A stretch of DNA of 14,744 bases from SPGG2 sp964194625 (lineage in GTDB: Bacteria; Pseudomonadota; Gammaproteobacteria; Acidiferrobacterales; SPGG2): positions 1 to 14,744 of the forward strand of contig CAXMNC010000148.1 of assembly GCA_964194625.1 (NCBI GenBank), in the 5' to 3' direction. Below, one piece after another: positions 7,428-13,824 of this stretch. A model generated the notes under the pieces. It saw only the letters and a program-made list of their open reading frames with translations. It was not told the origin of the DNA and made no database searches. The stretch's first letter is position 1, and each line of letters begins with the position of its first letter. The position numbers were made by a program, and so were the translations under genes.

Positions 7428-8093
7428 CTATTCATTTCCGTTGATAATCTCCTTAAACGCCAAGCGCCCGAGCCGGTAGCCTTCCTCGATCGAGAGGATG
7501 GTAAAGTCGACATCTTTTCCCGAGAACCACGCAGAGACGACTTCAGGAGAACTGAAGTAATGCACAAAGTGACAAAAAGTCATCCACGTTTGCTCGGCGG
7601 ATTGCAGCCTCTTCTCAGTCGTTTTGGGTTTGACCATGGACAGCACCGCCGTCTCCGGATCGTAGTGCTCGACTTTGTCAGGCGTTATTCTTACCCGGAT
7701 TAGCTTTCCAGTCGCCGGGCACGGCGACTCCACGTGTGCCATTCGCTTGATCGCGGGCGGAAGGAATAGCGAATCCCAGGCACACCAAGTCGATAACGTA
7801 CGGCCATTGACTTGGAATCGGTGTAGATGGTCATTGAGCGATAGACCAAGGAATCCCCTTATGTTGCCCTCATCGTCGCGCTCACTCATCTGCGTTACAG
7901 TGGAAACCGCAACGTCGGGTGCAAGATCGAGCTTCGAGGCCAACTGTTTTACTTGCGCCGGCGATACCGGGCGACCGTCCGCTAGGAGCCGCCATATCTG
8001 AACGAGCAGATGCGATTCCGCTGCGCTTAAGCTTGGTGGGACGCCAACATCCCGCAGTGCTTGCGCAATTTCATCGAGATTCGGTTTTTCCAC
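7428..8093 (-). CDS. merB: Organomercurial lyase MerB
   Basis: MerB protonolytically cleaves the carbon-mercury bond of compounds such as methylmercury, releasing Hg(II). The 221-residue protein has the helical winged N-terminal domain (about 1-80) followed by the catalytic core. FQVNGRTLSTWCAWDSLFLP (93-112) holds Cys104 and Asp107, matching Cys96 and Asp99 of plasmid R831b MerB. ESPCPATG (122-129) holds the structural Cys125, and FCHFVHYFSS (173-182) holds Cys174, matching Cys159. The full catalytic triad is therefore retained. The start is GTG, because no ATG occurs before residue 69. The GTG lies 23 bases inside the end of the DUF1097 gene, implying translational coupling. Length is slightly above the 212 residues of the R831b enzyme. 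Confidence 0.93.
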   Translation of the reverse strand: MEKPNLDEIAQALRDVGVPPSLSAAESHLLVQIWRLLADGRPVSPAQVKQLASKLDLAPDVAVSTVTQMSERDDEGNIRGFLGLSLNDHLHRFQVNGRTLSTWCAWDSLFLPPAIKRMAHVESPCPATGKLIRVRITPDKVEHYDPETAVLSMVKPKTTEKRLQSAEQTWMTFCHFVHYFSSPEVVSAWFSGKDVDFTILSIEEGYRLGRLAFKEIINGNE

Positions 8094-8739
8094 TTACCGT
8101 TGCATCGAGCTTTGCATCATCTGGGGTTCCGCTCGAGGGCTTGATGACTCGAACGATATAAAGGGATACGTGTTGGTGGATAAACCCGAGGAGAACGCCA
8201 GCAACAACTGAAAACACCGCAAGTACCCCGGCGACAGTGGGCTGGGCGCCGCCTTTCACTACCAGGGATTGCACCCACCCAAAAAGCACACCGTCAGGGA
8301 CCCCTTTCGCGATCATGAAGGTATTGAGCAAGCCAAAATAAATCGTAGCCCCCAAGAATGCCTGGGGCATCGCAATGAATTGGTAATCGCCGAAGAAGCG
8401 CCACTTGGTGATAAGGACAAAAATCATGGCGACGATACCCATAACCGCTCCCATCGCCACCGGCGAGCCTTTGTAAAACGTTGCCCAGAGAAAAACCCCG
8501 AGCCAACTGGCAACGGCACCCAACAGCAGACCTTTGAGGGATTTGGAGGCGTTGTCACACCGTTCATGGCAAGCGAGACCGCCGACCGCGTAATAGGCCG
8601 CCATCCCCACCATGGCCGGCCATCCTGGAATCTTGAGAAACACCATGGCCAGGTACACCCAGACGAAGCCGACAATGAATGCCAGGGGACCGGCGACCGT
8701 ATAGAAATCTATCCTGCGCATGATGGTGACTGGTGTCAT
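8071..8739 (-). CDS. DUF1097 family membrane protein in the mer operon
   Basis: This 222-residue protein has about six hydrophobic segments and the DUF1097 pattern (PLAFIVGFVWVYLAMVFL, PGWPAMVGMAAYYAVGGLAC, GLLLGAVASWLGVFLWATF). Family members such as YcdZ are inner-membrane proteins of unknown function. I place the start at the ATG at 8739, ten bases after the upstream stop. The frame is open back to 8940, but that portion is the out-of-frame shadow of the Cys-rich gene. An alternative ATG is at 8721. Neither has a clear ribosome binding site, so coupling to the upstream gene is probable. Its 3' end overlaps merB by 23 bases. The single-operon layout suggests a role in organomercurial or Hg handling at the membrane, but this is inference; only one HERCD segment offers a loop Cys/His. 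Confidence 0.8.
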   Translation of the reverse strand: MTPVTIMRRIDFYTVAGPLAFIVGFVWVYLAMVFLKIPGWPAMVGMAAYYAVGGLACHERCDNASKSLKGLLLGAVASWLGVFLWATFYKGSPVAMGAVMGIVAMIFVLITKWRFFGDYQFIAMPQAFLGATIYFGLLNTFMIAKGVPDGVLFGWVQSLVVKGGAQPTVAGVLAVFSVVAGVLLGFIHQHVSLYIVRVIKPSSGTPDDAKLDATVSGKTESR

Positions 8740-8749
8740 GGTAGGAAAG

Positions 8750-8989
8750 TCACTCTGTGCAGCATCCAGCGCCCGGCTCGCTACTGGACTGCTGTGCGAG
8801 CTGTATCGGTGGGCACGGCACGGTGCCATAGGAACAAAAGACGCAGCAATCACCTGCCTTTGGTCGTAACAGCGTCTTGCACCCCTCACACTCGTAATAG
8901 AACAAGCAAGAATCGGTCGGCATGGTTTCAGTCTTCTCATGCCCGCAGGTGGGACAGGTGATCGTGGATTCTTTTTGAACTTCTGTCAT
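8750..8989 (-). CDS. Cys-rich mer-associated protein (CCVFCSYG signature)
   Basis: This 79-residue soluble protein has eleven cysteines. ITCPTCGHEKTETMP (10-24) is a CxxC knuckle, YECEGCKTLL (32-41) a second one, then GDCCVFCSYGTVPCPPIQ (47-64) and a terminal GAGCCTE. I recall small proteins with a GDCCVFCSYG(S/T)VPCPPIQ block next to mercury and heavy-metal genes; no function is established to my knowledge. The two CxxC pairs look like a zinc-ribbon-type metal site. The CC-x2-C and terminal CC could bind soft metals such as Hg(II). It sits between merP (57 bases) and the DUF1097 gene (10 bases), with AAGG about eight bases before the ATG. A cytoplasmic mercury-binding or relay role is inferred. 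Confidence 0.85.
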   Translation of the reverse strand: MTEVQKESTITCPTCGHEKTETMPTDSCLFYYECEGCKTLLRPKAGDCCVFCSYGTVPCPPIQLAQQSSSEPGAGCCTE

Positions 8990-9046
8990 TGTATTTACCT
9001 TTACTTTCCTTCTGCGCGATTGTGGTTTCGTCGCACCAACACGTAG

Positions 9047-9331
9047 TTACTCTAAAACCTCTGACGGGAAGCCGCTGTTGGTCGTAGCGGCAGTAAGCTT
9101 AGCAACTGTCGTTGTGGAATCTTCAAAGGTCACAATCGCTATTCTCTTCTCGAACGAGACCGTGACAGCGCTGACGCCCGGAACGGCAGCGAGCGATTGT
9201 TTGACGATGTAGGGACAGCTCCCACACGTCATATTCTTAACCGCAAGGGTCACCGTCTGCTCATCGGCGAACACACTGCTGGCAGTAAAGAGTGCGCCGG
9301 CAAGCGTGACGGTTTTCAGAAACGTCTTCAT
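9047..9331 (-). CDS. merP: Periplasmic mercury-binding protein MerP
   Basis: The 94-residue protein has a Sec signal peptide (about 1-22: a Lys pair, a hydrophobic core LAGALFTASSVFA, predicted cleavage before DEQ) and one HMA domain. The metal site is NMTCGSCPYIV (33-43) with Cys36 and Cys39. The rest follows MerP (VPGVSAVTVSFEKRIAIVTF). MerP captures Hg(II) in the periplasm and passes it to MerT. AGGAG lies seven bases before the ATG, inside the 13-base gap after merT, so the two genes are clearly co-translated. Length and residues are normal. Confidence 0.96.
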   Translation of the reverse strand: MKTFLKTVTLAGALFTASSVFADEQTVTLAVKNMTCGSCPYIVKQSLAAVPGVSAVTVSFEKRIAIVTFEDSTTTVAKLTAATTNSGFPSEVLE

Positions 9332-9344
9332 GACAATTCTCCTG

Positions 9345-9776
9345 TTACATATCCAAGATCAACGGCGTCACGTACGGAAACGCAATTGCCGCTGCGATCA
9401 GTATCGTGGCGCTCCACAGGGCAATCTTTGTGGTTCGGGTTGAGATCGGGCGGGCGTGTGTGGCATCAACCGGGCACGCGGCCTTTGGCGTGCGGTACAC
9501 CATGACGAATCCAGTTACCAAGAACCCCAAGGTGACAACCACGAATATCGGCTGATACGGAGCCAGTGCCGTAAGATTCCCGATCCACGCCCCGCTCACG
9601 CCGAGGCCGAACAGGACCAAGGGTGCGACGCAGCAGGCCGACGCTGTGAGTGCCCCTAATACACCACCGGTGGCTATGAGGCCCGCGCGGCCTGACCGCG
9701 CCGATGGAACGGGGGTGGCCTGCCCTAACTCCGACACGGTGTCCGGTGTATGTGTCTTTTCCAGCTGTGCGTTCAT
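9345..9776 (-). CDS. merT: Mercuric ion transporter MerT
   Basis: This is a 143-residue inner-membrane protein with three predicted helices (about 33-55, 72-94 and 118-138). The first helix holds the vicinal pair in TASACCVAPLVLFGLGVSG (44-62, Cys48-Cys49) that receives Hg(II) from MerP. The loop between helices 2 and 3 has only one cysteine, in AACPVDA (Cys101), where Tn501 MerT has two. An N-terminal extension of about 30 polar residues precedes helix 1 and is longer than in Tn501. The ATG at 9776 is chosen; a TTG immediately upstream is in frame but less likely. It is the first gene behind the mer promoter. Confidence 0.95.
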   Translation of the reverse strand: MNAQLEKTHTPDTVSELGQATPVPSARSGRAGLIATGGVLGALTASACCVAPLVLFGLGVSGAWIGNLTALAPYQPIFVVVTLGFLVTGFVMVYRTPKAACPVDATHARPISTRTTKIALWSATILIAAAIAFPYVTPLILDM

Positions 9777-9811
9777 CAATATTGCTTCTCTTTGCTGTCT
9801 GTCTTGGTGGT

Positions 9812-9842
9812 ACCATACAATCTGTAGTAACTACAGAATCAA
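9812..9842 (-). promoter_or_regulatory. mer operator/promoter for merTP operon
   Basis: Read on the minus strand: -35 TTGATT (9842-9837), a spacer of exactly 19 bases, and -10 TATGGT (9817-9812). The spacer holds the perfect inverted repeat CTGTAGTtACTACAG (9836-9822). The overlong 19-base spacer with the dyad between the hexamers is the defining feature of MerR-family promoters, where metal-bound MerR untwists the DNA to realign the hexamers. It lies 36 bases upstream of the merT ATG and 14 bases upstream of the merR ATG on the other strand, so MerR should regulate both directions. Confidence 0.9.
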
Positions 9843-9855
9843 GCGATATTGTTGA

Positions 9856-10284
9856 ATGGGTGGAACCACGGCTTCCGTCACATCGCCATTGACGATCGGT
9901 GCGGTCTCGAAGCGTACCGGGTGCCATATCGAGACCATCCGCTACTACGAGCGCATCGGTATCCTGCCCGCCCCGCCGCGCACGGAGGGCGGGCACCGAC
10001 TCTATGGGCAGGACCATCTAAAGCGGCTTTTTTTTGTACGCCGCAGCCGGGAGTTAGGCTTTAGTCTGGAGGAAGTCCGCGGGCTGCTTAGCTTGGTGGA
10101 CGGCGGGGACTACACGTGTGCGGAAGTAAAAACGTTCACCCTTAGGCATGCTGATGAGGTAAAACGGAAAATCACCGATCTCAGAAAAATGGAACGCGTT
10201 TTGAAAGACATGGCGTCACAGTGTGAAGGTGGAGAAATACCAGAGTGTCCAGTGATCGATGCGCTCTTTGGCGATACGCACTAA
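9856..10284 (+). CDS. merR: MerR-family mercury-responsive regulator
   Basis: The 142-residue protein has the MerR winged helix-turn-helix, TIGAVSKRTGCHIETIRYYE (13-32) and GGHRLY (45-50), then a long dimerisation helix (about 83-118) and a C-terminal metal loop. Cys88 (DYTCAE), Cys123 and Cys131 (QCEGGEIPECPVI) correspond to the three Hg(II) ligands Cys82, Cys117 and Cys126 of Tn501 MerR. The last two are spaced by eight rather than nine positions. It should repress the divergent mer operon without metal and activate it with Hg(II). It diverges from merT across the operator. The 11 residues before the domain are not conserved, so the true start could be a little downstream. Confidence 0.9.
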   Translation: MGGTTASVTSPLTIGAVSKRTGCHIETIRYYERIGILPAPPRTEGGHRLYGQDHLKRLFFVRRSRELGFSLEEVRGLLSLVDGGDYTCAEVKTFTLRHADEVKRKITDLRKMERVLKDMASQCEGGEIPECPVIDALFGDTH

Positions 10285-10661
10285 TAATGCGCCGCCTTTG
10301 CACGGCACACGCCAGGAGCGGACGTTCAAGTCGTCAGGAAGGTTGCGTTTCGTGCGTCTCCACACCTTCGGGGATCGCGACCCAGGACTGTTTGCTGCGG
10401 GTCCAAATATGACTGTCCGGCTTCAAGCAGCTCGTATCGTCCAGCGTTCCGGGCTTAACTGACACCCTACCGGGGCGCCACTCGGGTTTGTAGTATAGCC
10501 GCGCAGGTGCCCCGGGGCATGACTCAGCAAGTCTTGTAAGAAGGTTTGCAGGATACTGCTGGCAGCATGCGAATCCCGTCTGGCGACGGCTGACCTATAC
10601 TGATTCTGAGGGCATGATCTAACTTGATCTATATAGTTTATCTCGCTGAGGCTTTGGGCCA
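10285..10661. other. Intergenic region between merR and the HD-GYP gene
   Basis: These 377 bases contain no supported gene. A TATACT at 10596-10601 could be a -10 box for the HD-GYP gene, but I see no matching -35. An imperfect inverted repeat lies at 10470-10515 (listed separately). Short open frames on both strands lack ribosome binding sites and recognisable families. The right boundary of the mer cluster probably falls here. Confidence 0.5.
10470..10515. repeat. Imperfect inverted repeat
   Basis: CCGGGGCGCC at 10470-10479 pairs with GGTGCCCCGG at 10506-10515; nine of ten positions are Watson-Crick and the other is G-T. The 26-base loop and lack of a following T-run make it a poor rho-independent terminator. 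It may be a protein-binding dyad, a weak terminator for merR, or chance in GC-rich sequence. Confidence 0.45.
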
Positions 10662-11933
10662 ATGCAAAAGAAAATCGACGTTCACGACTTAGTCCCAGGA
10701 ATGTACCTCGCCGAGCTGGATCGGCCTTGGCGCGAAACGCCGTTTCCGTTTCAGCGTTTCGAAATCCAGACCTATGACGAAATCGAGTGGGTTAAACACA
10801 ATTGCAAGTATGTCTATATCGATGTAGTCCTTGGCGATGACGTCAAATCCTCCCCATCGACCGGCAGCCCGAATGAAGGGATGGGACGAGTTGTGGCGGA
10901 ACAGGGGAGTCACAGGTTACAGATTCTCGGTAACGCGCCCCTCGTTCAGCATCACGACCAAACGACGTTCGAAGAGGAGATCAAGACAACACAGGAGATT
11001 GACCTTAAAGCAAGAGACATGGTCTCCACCATGATGGAGGATGCCCGTTTGGGAAAGACTCTGGACGCGTCCGGGGCCAAGGATGTGGTCACGGGTCTAA
11101 CAGAGAGCGTACTACGTAACCCCGACGCGCTCGTGTGCTGGACACATTTAAGGGATAAGGATAACTATAGCGCCCTTCACTGCCTCAGGGTCAGCATTCT
11201 GGCGCTGGCGTTTGGTCGTCATCTGGGATTCGAGGAAGAACAATTGAACATCATCGGGATCGGCGGATTCATGGGTGACATTGGTATGGCGAAGATCCCC
11301 AGCGAAATATTGAACAAACCTGCGAGCCTGACCGCGCAGGAGTACGAAATTGTAAAGCGCCATGTACCCTATGGCGTAGACACGGTGAGAAGCACGAAGG
11401 GAATTCCCGGTGAGGCTATCGAAGTCGTCCAATTTCACCATGAGTGGTACAACGGTTCGGGCTATATGAAAGGCCTTAAAGGCGATGCCATCGGCCTATA
11501 CGGACTAATGGGTGGGATCGTCGACTGGTATGACGCTGTGACCAGCGAGCGGCCTCATCGCCGAGCCATCGCACCAACTCAGGCACTCACAAGGATTTAC
11601 GAGCAGCGCAACCGGATTTTCCATCCTACGCTGGTGGAGAAATTTATCGAGTGCATGGGAATCTATCCTATCGGGAGCGTGGTTGAGTTCCGCAGTCAAG
11701 AGGTCGGCGTCATACTGACGGGCGACCGCGCCCAGCGTCTGCGCCCGAAAGTAGCCGTCGTCCTCAACAGCGAAAAGAAGCCGTACTTAAGCAACACAAA
11801 GTTCGTGGAGCTCAGTGGGGGATCTGACGATACGGCGCCAACATCGCTAGCGATCAAGCGCGTCCTTCCAGCCGGCGCGTACGGCATCAACCCGACGGAT
11901 TACTTACTTCCCGGCGGCTTCAGCGCTCAGTAA
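10662..11933 (+). CDS. Degenerate HD-GYP protein with DUF3391 domain
   Basis: The 423-residue protein has an N-terminal DUF3391 domain (KIDVHDLVPGMYLAELDRPW, 4-23, to about 60) and an HD-GYP region (about 165-320). Active HD-GYP enzymes hydrolyse cyclic di-GMP to GMP at a metal centre. Many ligands are retained: His173, His234, His259-His260 followed by Glu261 (HHEWYNGSGY), and Asp288 in IVDWYDAVTSERP. But the namesake HD pair in 'LHDIGK' is here MGDIGM (204-209), with Gly205 for His and Met209 for Lys, and GYP reads GYM (267-269). It is therefore probably inactive or altered, perhaps a c-di-GMP-binding effector. A C-terminal tail of about 100 residues follows. No strong ribosome binding site precedes the ATG. 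Confidence 0.88.
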   Translation: MQKKIDVHDLVPGMYLAELDRPWRETPFPFQRFEIQTYDEIEWVKHNCKYVYIDVVLGDDVKSSPSTGSPNEGMGRVVAEQGSHRLQILGNAPLVQHHDQTTFEEEIKTTQEIDLKARDMVSTMMEDARLGKTLDASGAKDVVTGLTESVLRNPDALVCWTHLRDKDNYSALHCLRVSILALAFGRHLGFEEEQLNIIGIGGFMGDIGMAKIPSEILNKPASLTAQEYEIVKRHVPYGVDTVRSTKGIPGEAIEVVQFHHEWYNGSGYMKGLKGDAIGLYGLMGGIVDWYDAVTSERPHRRAIAPTQALTRIYEQRNRIFHPTLVEKFIECMGIYPIGSVVEFRSQEVGVILTGDRAQRLRPKVAVVLNSEKKPYLSNTKFVELSGGSDDTAPTSLAIKRVLPAGAYGINPTDYLLPGGFSAQ

Positions 11934-12269
11934 ACTCAGTGAACCTCTCCTGAGGCTCAATAGCCAAGGACTAGACTCAGGGCAAGCGAACGCTCGAGGG
12001 TTGTCACACCAATGTCGGCTTTTCGAGGCATGGCGAACCATAACCTGCGATTCTGGTTGAAGGTGCGAGGCATTCGGGCCAGGTTCATACAAGGCGCTGT
12101 TACGACGGAATAGAGAGCTAGAAAAGGGTTGCGTCCCCTTTGTATCCTTTGTATTAAACAGAAGGGCAAGATCGTGGTGACGGTCTGAAAAACTGTCGGG
12201 GGGTACGACCCGGATACGAAACAAGTAACTGGTGCGCCCGTTCCCACCCCCACGAGGAGAAGGACAATC
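11934..12269. other. Intergenic region before the DUF427 gene
   Basis: These 336 bases hold no supported gene. Open frames on the minus strand lack family similarity and start signals. A short AAAGGG/CCCTTT palindrome lies in the middle (listed separately). No obvious promoter hexamers with correct spacing were found for the downstream gene, though it must start in this gap. Confidence 0.5.
12123..12141. repeat. Short REP-like palindrome
   Basis: AAAGGG (12123-12128), a seven-base loop TTGCGTC, then CCCTTT (12136-12141). Related 'AAAGGG...CCCTTT' islands are common intergenic repeats in proteobacteria, but only one copy is seen here, so repeat identity is unproven. Confidence 0.3.
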
Positions 12270-13040
12270 ATGACGGATACTTTTACTATTTCACCCCGCA
12301 GCCGCGAGTTCGAACCGAGCCCGCGCTGGGTGCGTGTCTATTTCAATAGCGAGCGTATCGCTGACAGCAAAGCGATGATGCTACTACGCGAGAACAATCA
12401 CTTGCCGCTCTACTATTTCCCCAAGAATGACGTGCAGATGGACTGTTTGCAACCGAGCGACCACACGGCCCATTCTGATCGCAAGGGCGAAGGCGTCTTT
12501 TGGCATGTGCAGGTCGGCGACAAGACCGCGAACAACGCCGCCTTTACCTTTCGCAATCCGCCGGGCGACGCCCCCAAGCTTGCAGACTATGTCGCGTTCG
12601 AATGGAACCAGATGGATGCCTGGTTCGAGGAGGACGAGGAGGTCTTTGTCTACGCGCGCGATCCCTATAAGCGCGTCGATGTGCTACCCAGCTCGCGCCA
12701 CATCGAGGTGGTGATCGATGACATCGAGATAGCCGATAGCAAGCGCCCGTGGCTGTTGTTCGAGACGGGCTTGCCAACACGTTACTACATGCCGAAACAC
12801 GATGCACGCATGGACTTGTTGGAACCCTCAGATACGGTGTCGCGTTGCCCCTATAAAGGCGAGGCGCATCACTACTCGGTTAAGATCGGTGACAAACTGC
12901 ACAAAGATGTCGTATGGACCTACCGCTATCCCGGGCCGGAGAGTGCGAAAGTCCAAGGACTTCTCGGTTTCTTAAACGAGAAGCTCGACATCTACGAGGA
13001 TGGCAAGCTACTGTCTCGACCAAAGTCGCCTTGGTCATAA
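12270..13040 (+). CDS. Tandem DUF427 protein
   Basis: The 256-residue protein consists of two DUF427 domains (about 19-121 and 143-245). Matching landmarks are RVYFNSERIADSK / EVVIDDIEIADSK, YYFPKNDVQMDCLQPSD / YYMPKHDARMDLLEPSD, and RKGEGVFWHVQVGDK / YKGEAHHYSVKIGDK. The repeats confirm an ancient internal duplication. DUF427 is a small beta-fold of unknown function found in single and double forms. It is soluble, with no signal peptide. The start is very well supported by AGGAGAAGG (12255-12263), seven bases before the ATG. It appears to be expressed on its own or with the membrane protein 59 bases downstream. Confidence 0.92.
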   Translation: MTDTFTISPRSREFEPSPRWVRVYFNSERIADSKAMMLLRENNHLPLYYFPKNDVQMDCLQPSDHTAHSDRKGEGVFWHVQVGDKTANNAAFTFRNPPGDAPKLADYVAFEWNQMDAWFEEDEEVFVYARDPYKRVDVLPSSRHIEVVIDDIEIADSKRPWLLFETGLPTRYYMPKHDARMDLLEPSDTVSRCPYKGEAHHYSVKIGDKLHKDVVWTYRYPGPESAKVQGLLGFLNEKLDIYEDGKLLSRPKSPWS

Positions 13041-13099
13041 GAGCCGTGCAAGCATCCTAGAACATCTAGCAAACCCAACGAGCTGAGCTTGTAAACCTT

Positions 13100-13576
13100 A
13101 TGGATACGCAAGCAATCTTCGGACTGCAGTTTGTCATGAGCCTGGTTGTGTGGGGCCTGATTGCAAAGTGGTTGTTGGCTCCGTGGTTAGCGAAAATGCC
13201 ACCCCACGACGCTCTTTTCTGGCTAACCCTGCCGCATGCGTTTCGCCACATTGGCATGGTGTTCCTTGTCCCGGGCGTCGTTGCGCAACCGCTGCCAGCC
13301 GCTTTCGCCATGCCTGCCGCCTACGGGGACTTGGTGACGGGGGTGTTGGCGTTGCTGGCGCTCGTCGCCCTTCGAACTGGCTGGGTTGGGGCGTTGGCGC
13401 TGGTTTGGCTCTTCAACATTGTCGGCACGGTGGACCTTCTAAATGCACTGCGCCACGTGAATGTGGCCCCGGCCTTCGGGGCAGCTTGGTACATTCCGAC
13501 ATTTCTTGTGCCCCTACTCCTGGTGACTCACTTCATGATATTCGTCCGGCTGCTCAGACGCGCGCGTCCAAACTGA
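13100..13576 (+). CDS. Integral membrane protein, family not recognised
   Basis: This 158-residue, strongly hydrophobic protein has about five predicted membrane segments (roughly 5-27, 42-62, 72-92, 94-115 and 128-152) and a basic C-terminal RLLRRARPN, consistent with positive-inside topology. Polar residues lie within membrane segments (PHAFRHIGMVFL, FNIVGTVDLLNALRHVN), and two His-x(2-3)-His-like clusters may be functional. I do not recognise the family. The start at 13100 has only a poor ribosome binding site. It lies 59 bases after the DUF427 gene, same strand, possibly co-transcribed. Its hydrophobic periodicity makes it more credible than the overlapping frame 13150-13638. Confidence 0.75.
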   Translation: MDTQAIFGLQFVMSLVVWGLIAKWLLAPWLAKMPPHDALFWLTLPHAFRHIGMVFLVPGVVAQPLPAAFAMPAAYGDLVTGVLALLALVALRTGWVGALALVWLFNIVGTVDLLNALRHVNVAPAFGAAWYIPTFLVPLLLVTHFMIFVRLLRRARPN

Positions 13577-13655
13577 TCTCAACGGCCTCACTCTTCTCAC
13601 TGGAGGAATATCGGTTTGCGGGTCGGAAGCGAATTTAAAATTCTGCCGTGAGTGG

Positions 13656-13793
13656 CAGTTAGAGATCGGCACTCAACAAACCCGCAAACCACGGCCTGAT
13701 CTTAGTGATGATGTGTTGCTTGGGTTAGCAGAAACAGTACAGGACTTTGTTAAAGATACAGACCACCCGGGCCAAGTTCATAGTTGTCGTTAG
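13656..13793 (+). pseudogene. Decayed small-protein relic, copy 2 of a pair
   Basis: The frame reads QLEIGTQQTRKPRPDLSDDV, then LLGLAETVQDFVKD and a short tail to TAG at 13791-13793. Sixteen of 24 residues match copy 1 (from LEIG to LALA/LGLA). The frame is open upstream into the end of the membrane-protein gene but has no start codon or ribosome binding site in register. An intact ancestral start has probably been lost by frameshift or deletion. Immediately upstream, GGAGG at about 13602 followed by TTG opens a different, short frame. Family unknown. Confidence 0.6.
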
Positions 13794-13824
13794 GTTCGAG
13801 CGGCCGCGACCCCACTTTGTGAGG

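Noticed and set aside
8740..8940. N-terminal extension of the DUF1097 frame
   Set aside because: This part lies almost wholly inside the Cys-rich gene in another frame, has a non-membrane, Arg/Ser-rich composition, and precedes the conserved membrane domain. The start at 8739 is preferred.
9777..9779. TTG as start of merT
   Set aside because: An ATG follows immediately and is the more likely initiator. No sequence signal favours the TTG.
11927..11957. CTCAG/CTGAG arms after the HD-GYP gene as a terminator
   Set aside because: Only a five-base stem without a T-tract; not enough to support termination.
11957..12271. Two overlapping minus-strand frames upstream of the DUF427 gene
   Set aside because: They lack start signals and family features, and they cover the intergenic region that must hold the DUF427 promoter.
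13150..13638. 162-codon plus-strand frame overlapping the membrane protein
   Set aside because: Its Arg/Ala/Pro/Ser-rich, irregular composition is typical of an out-of-frame shadow. The frame at 13100-13576 has clear membrane helices.
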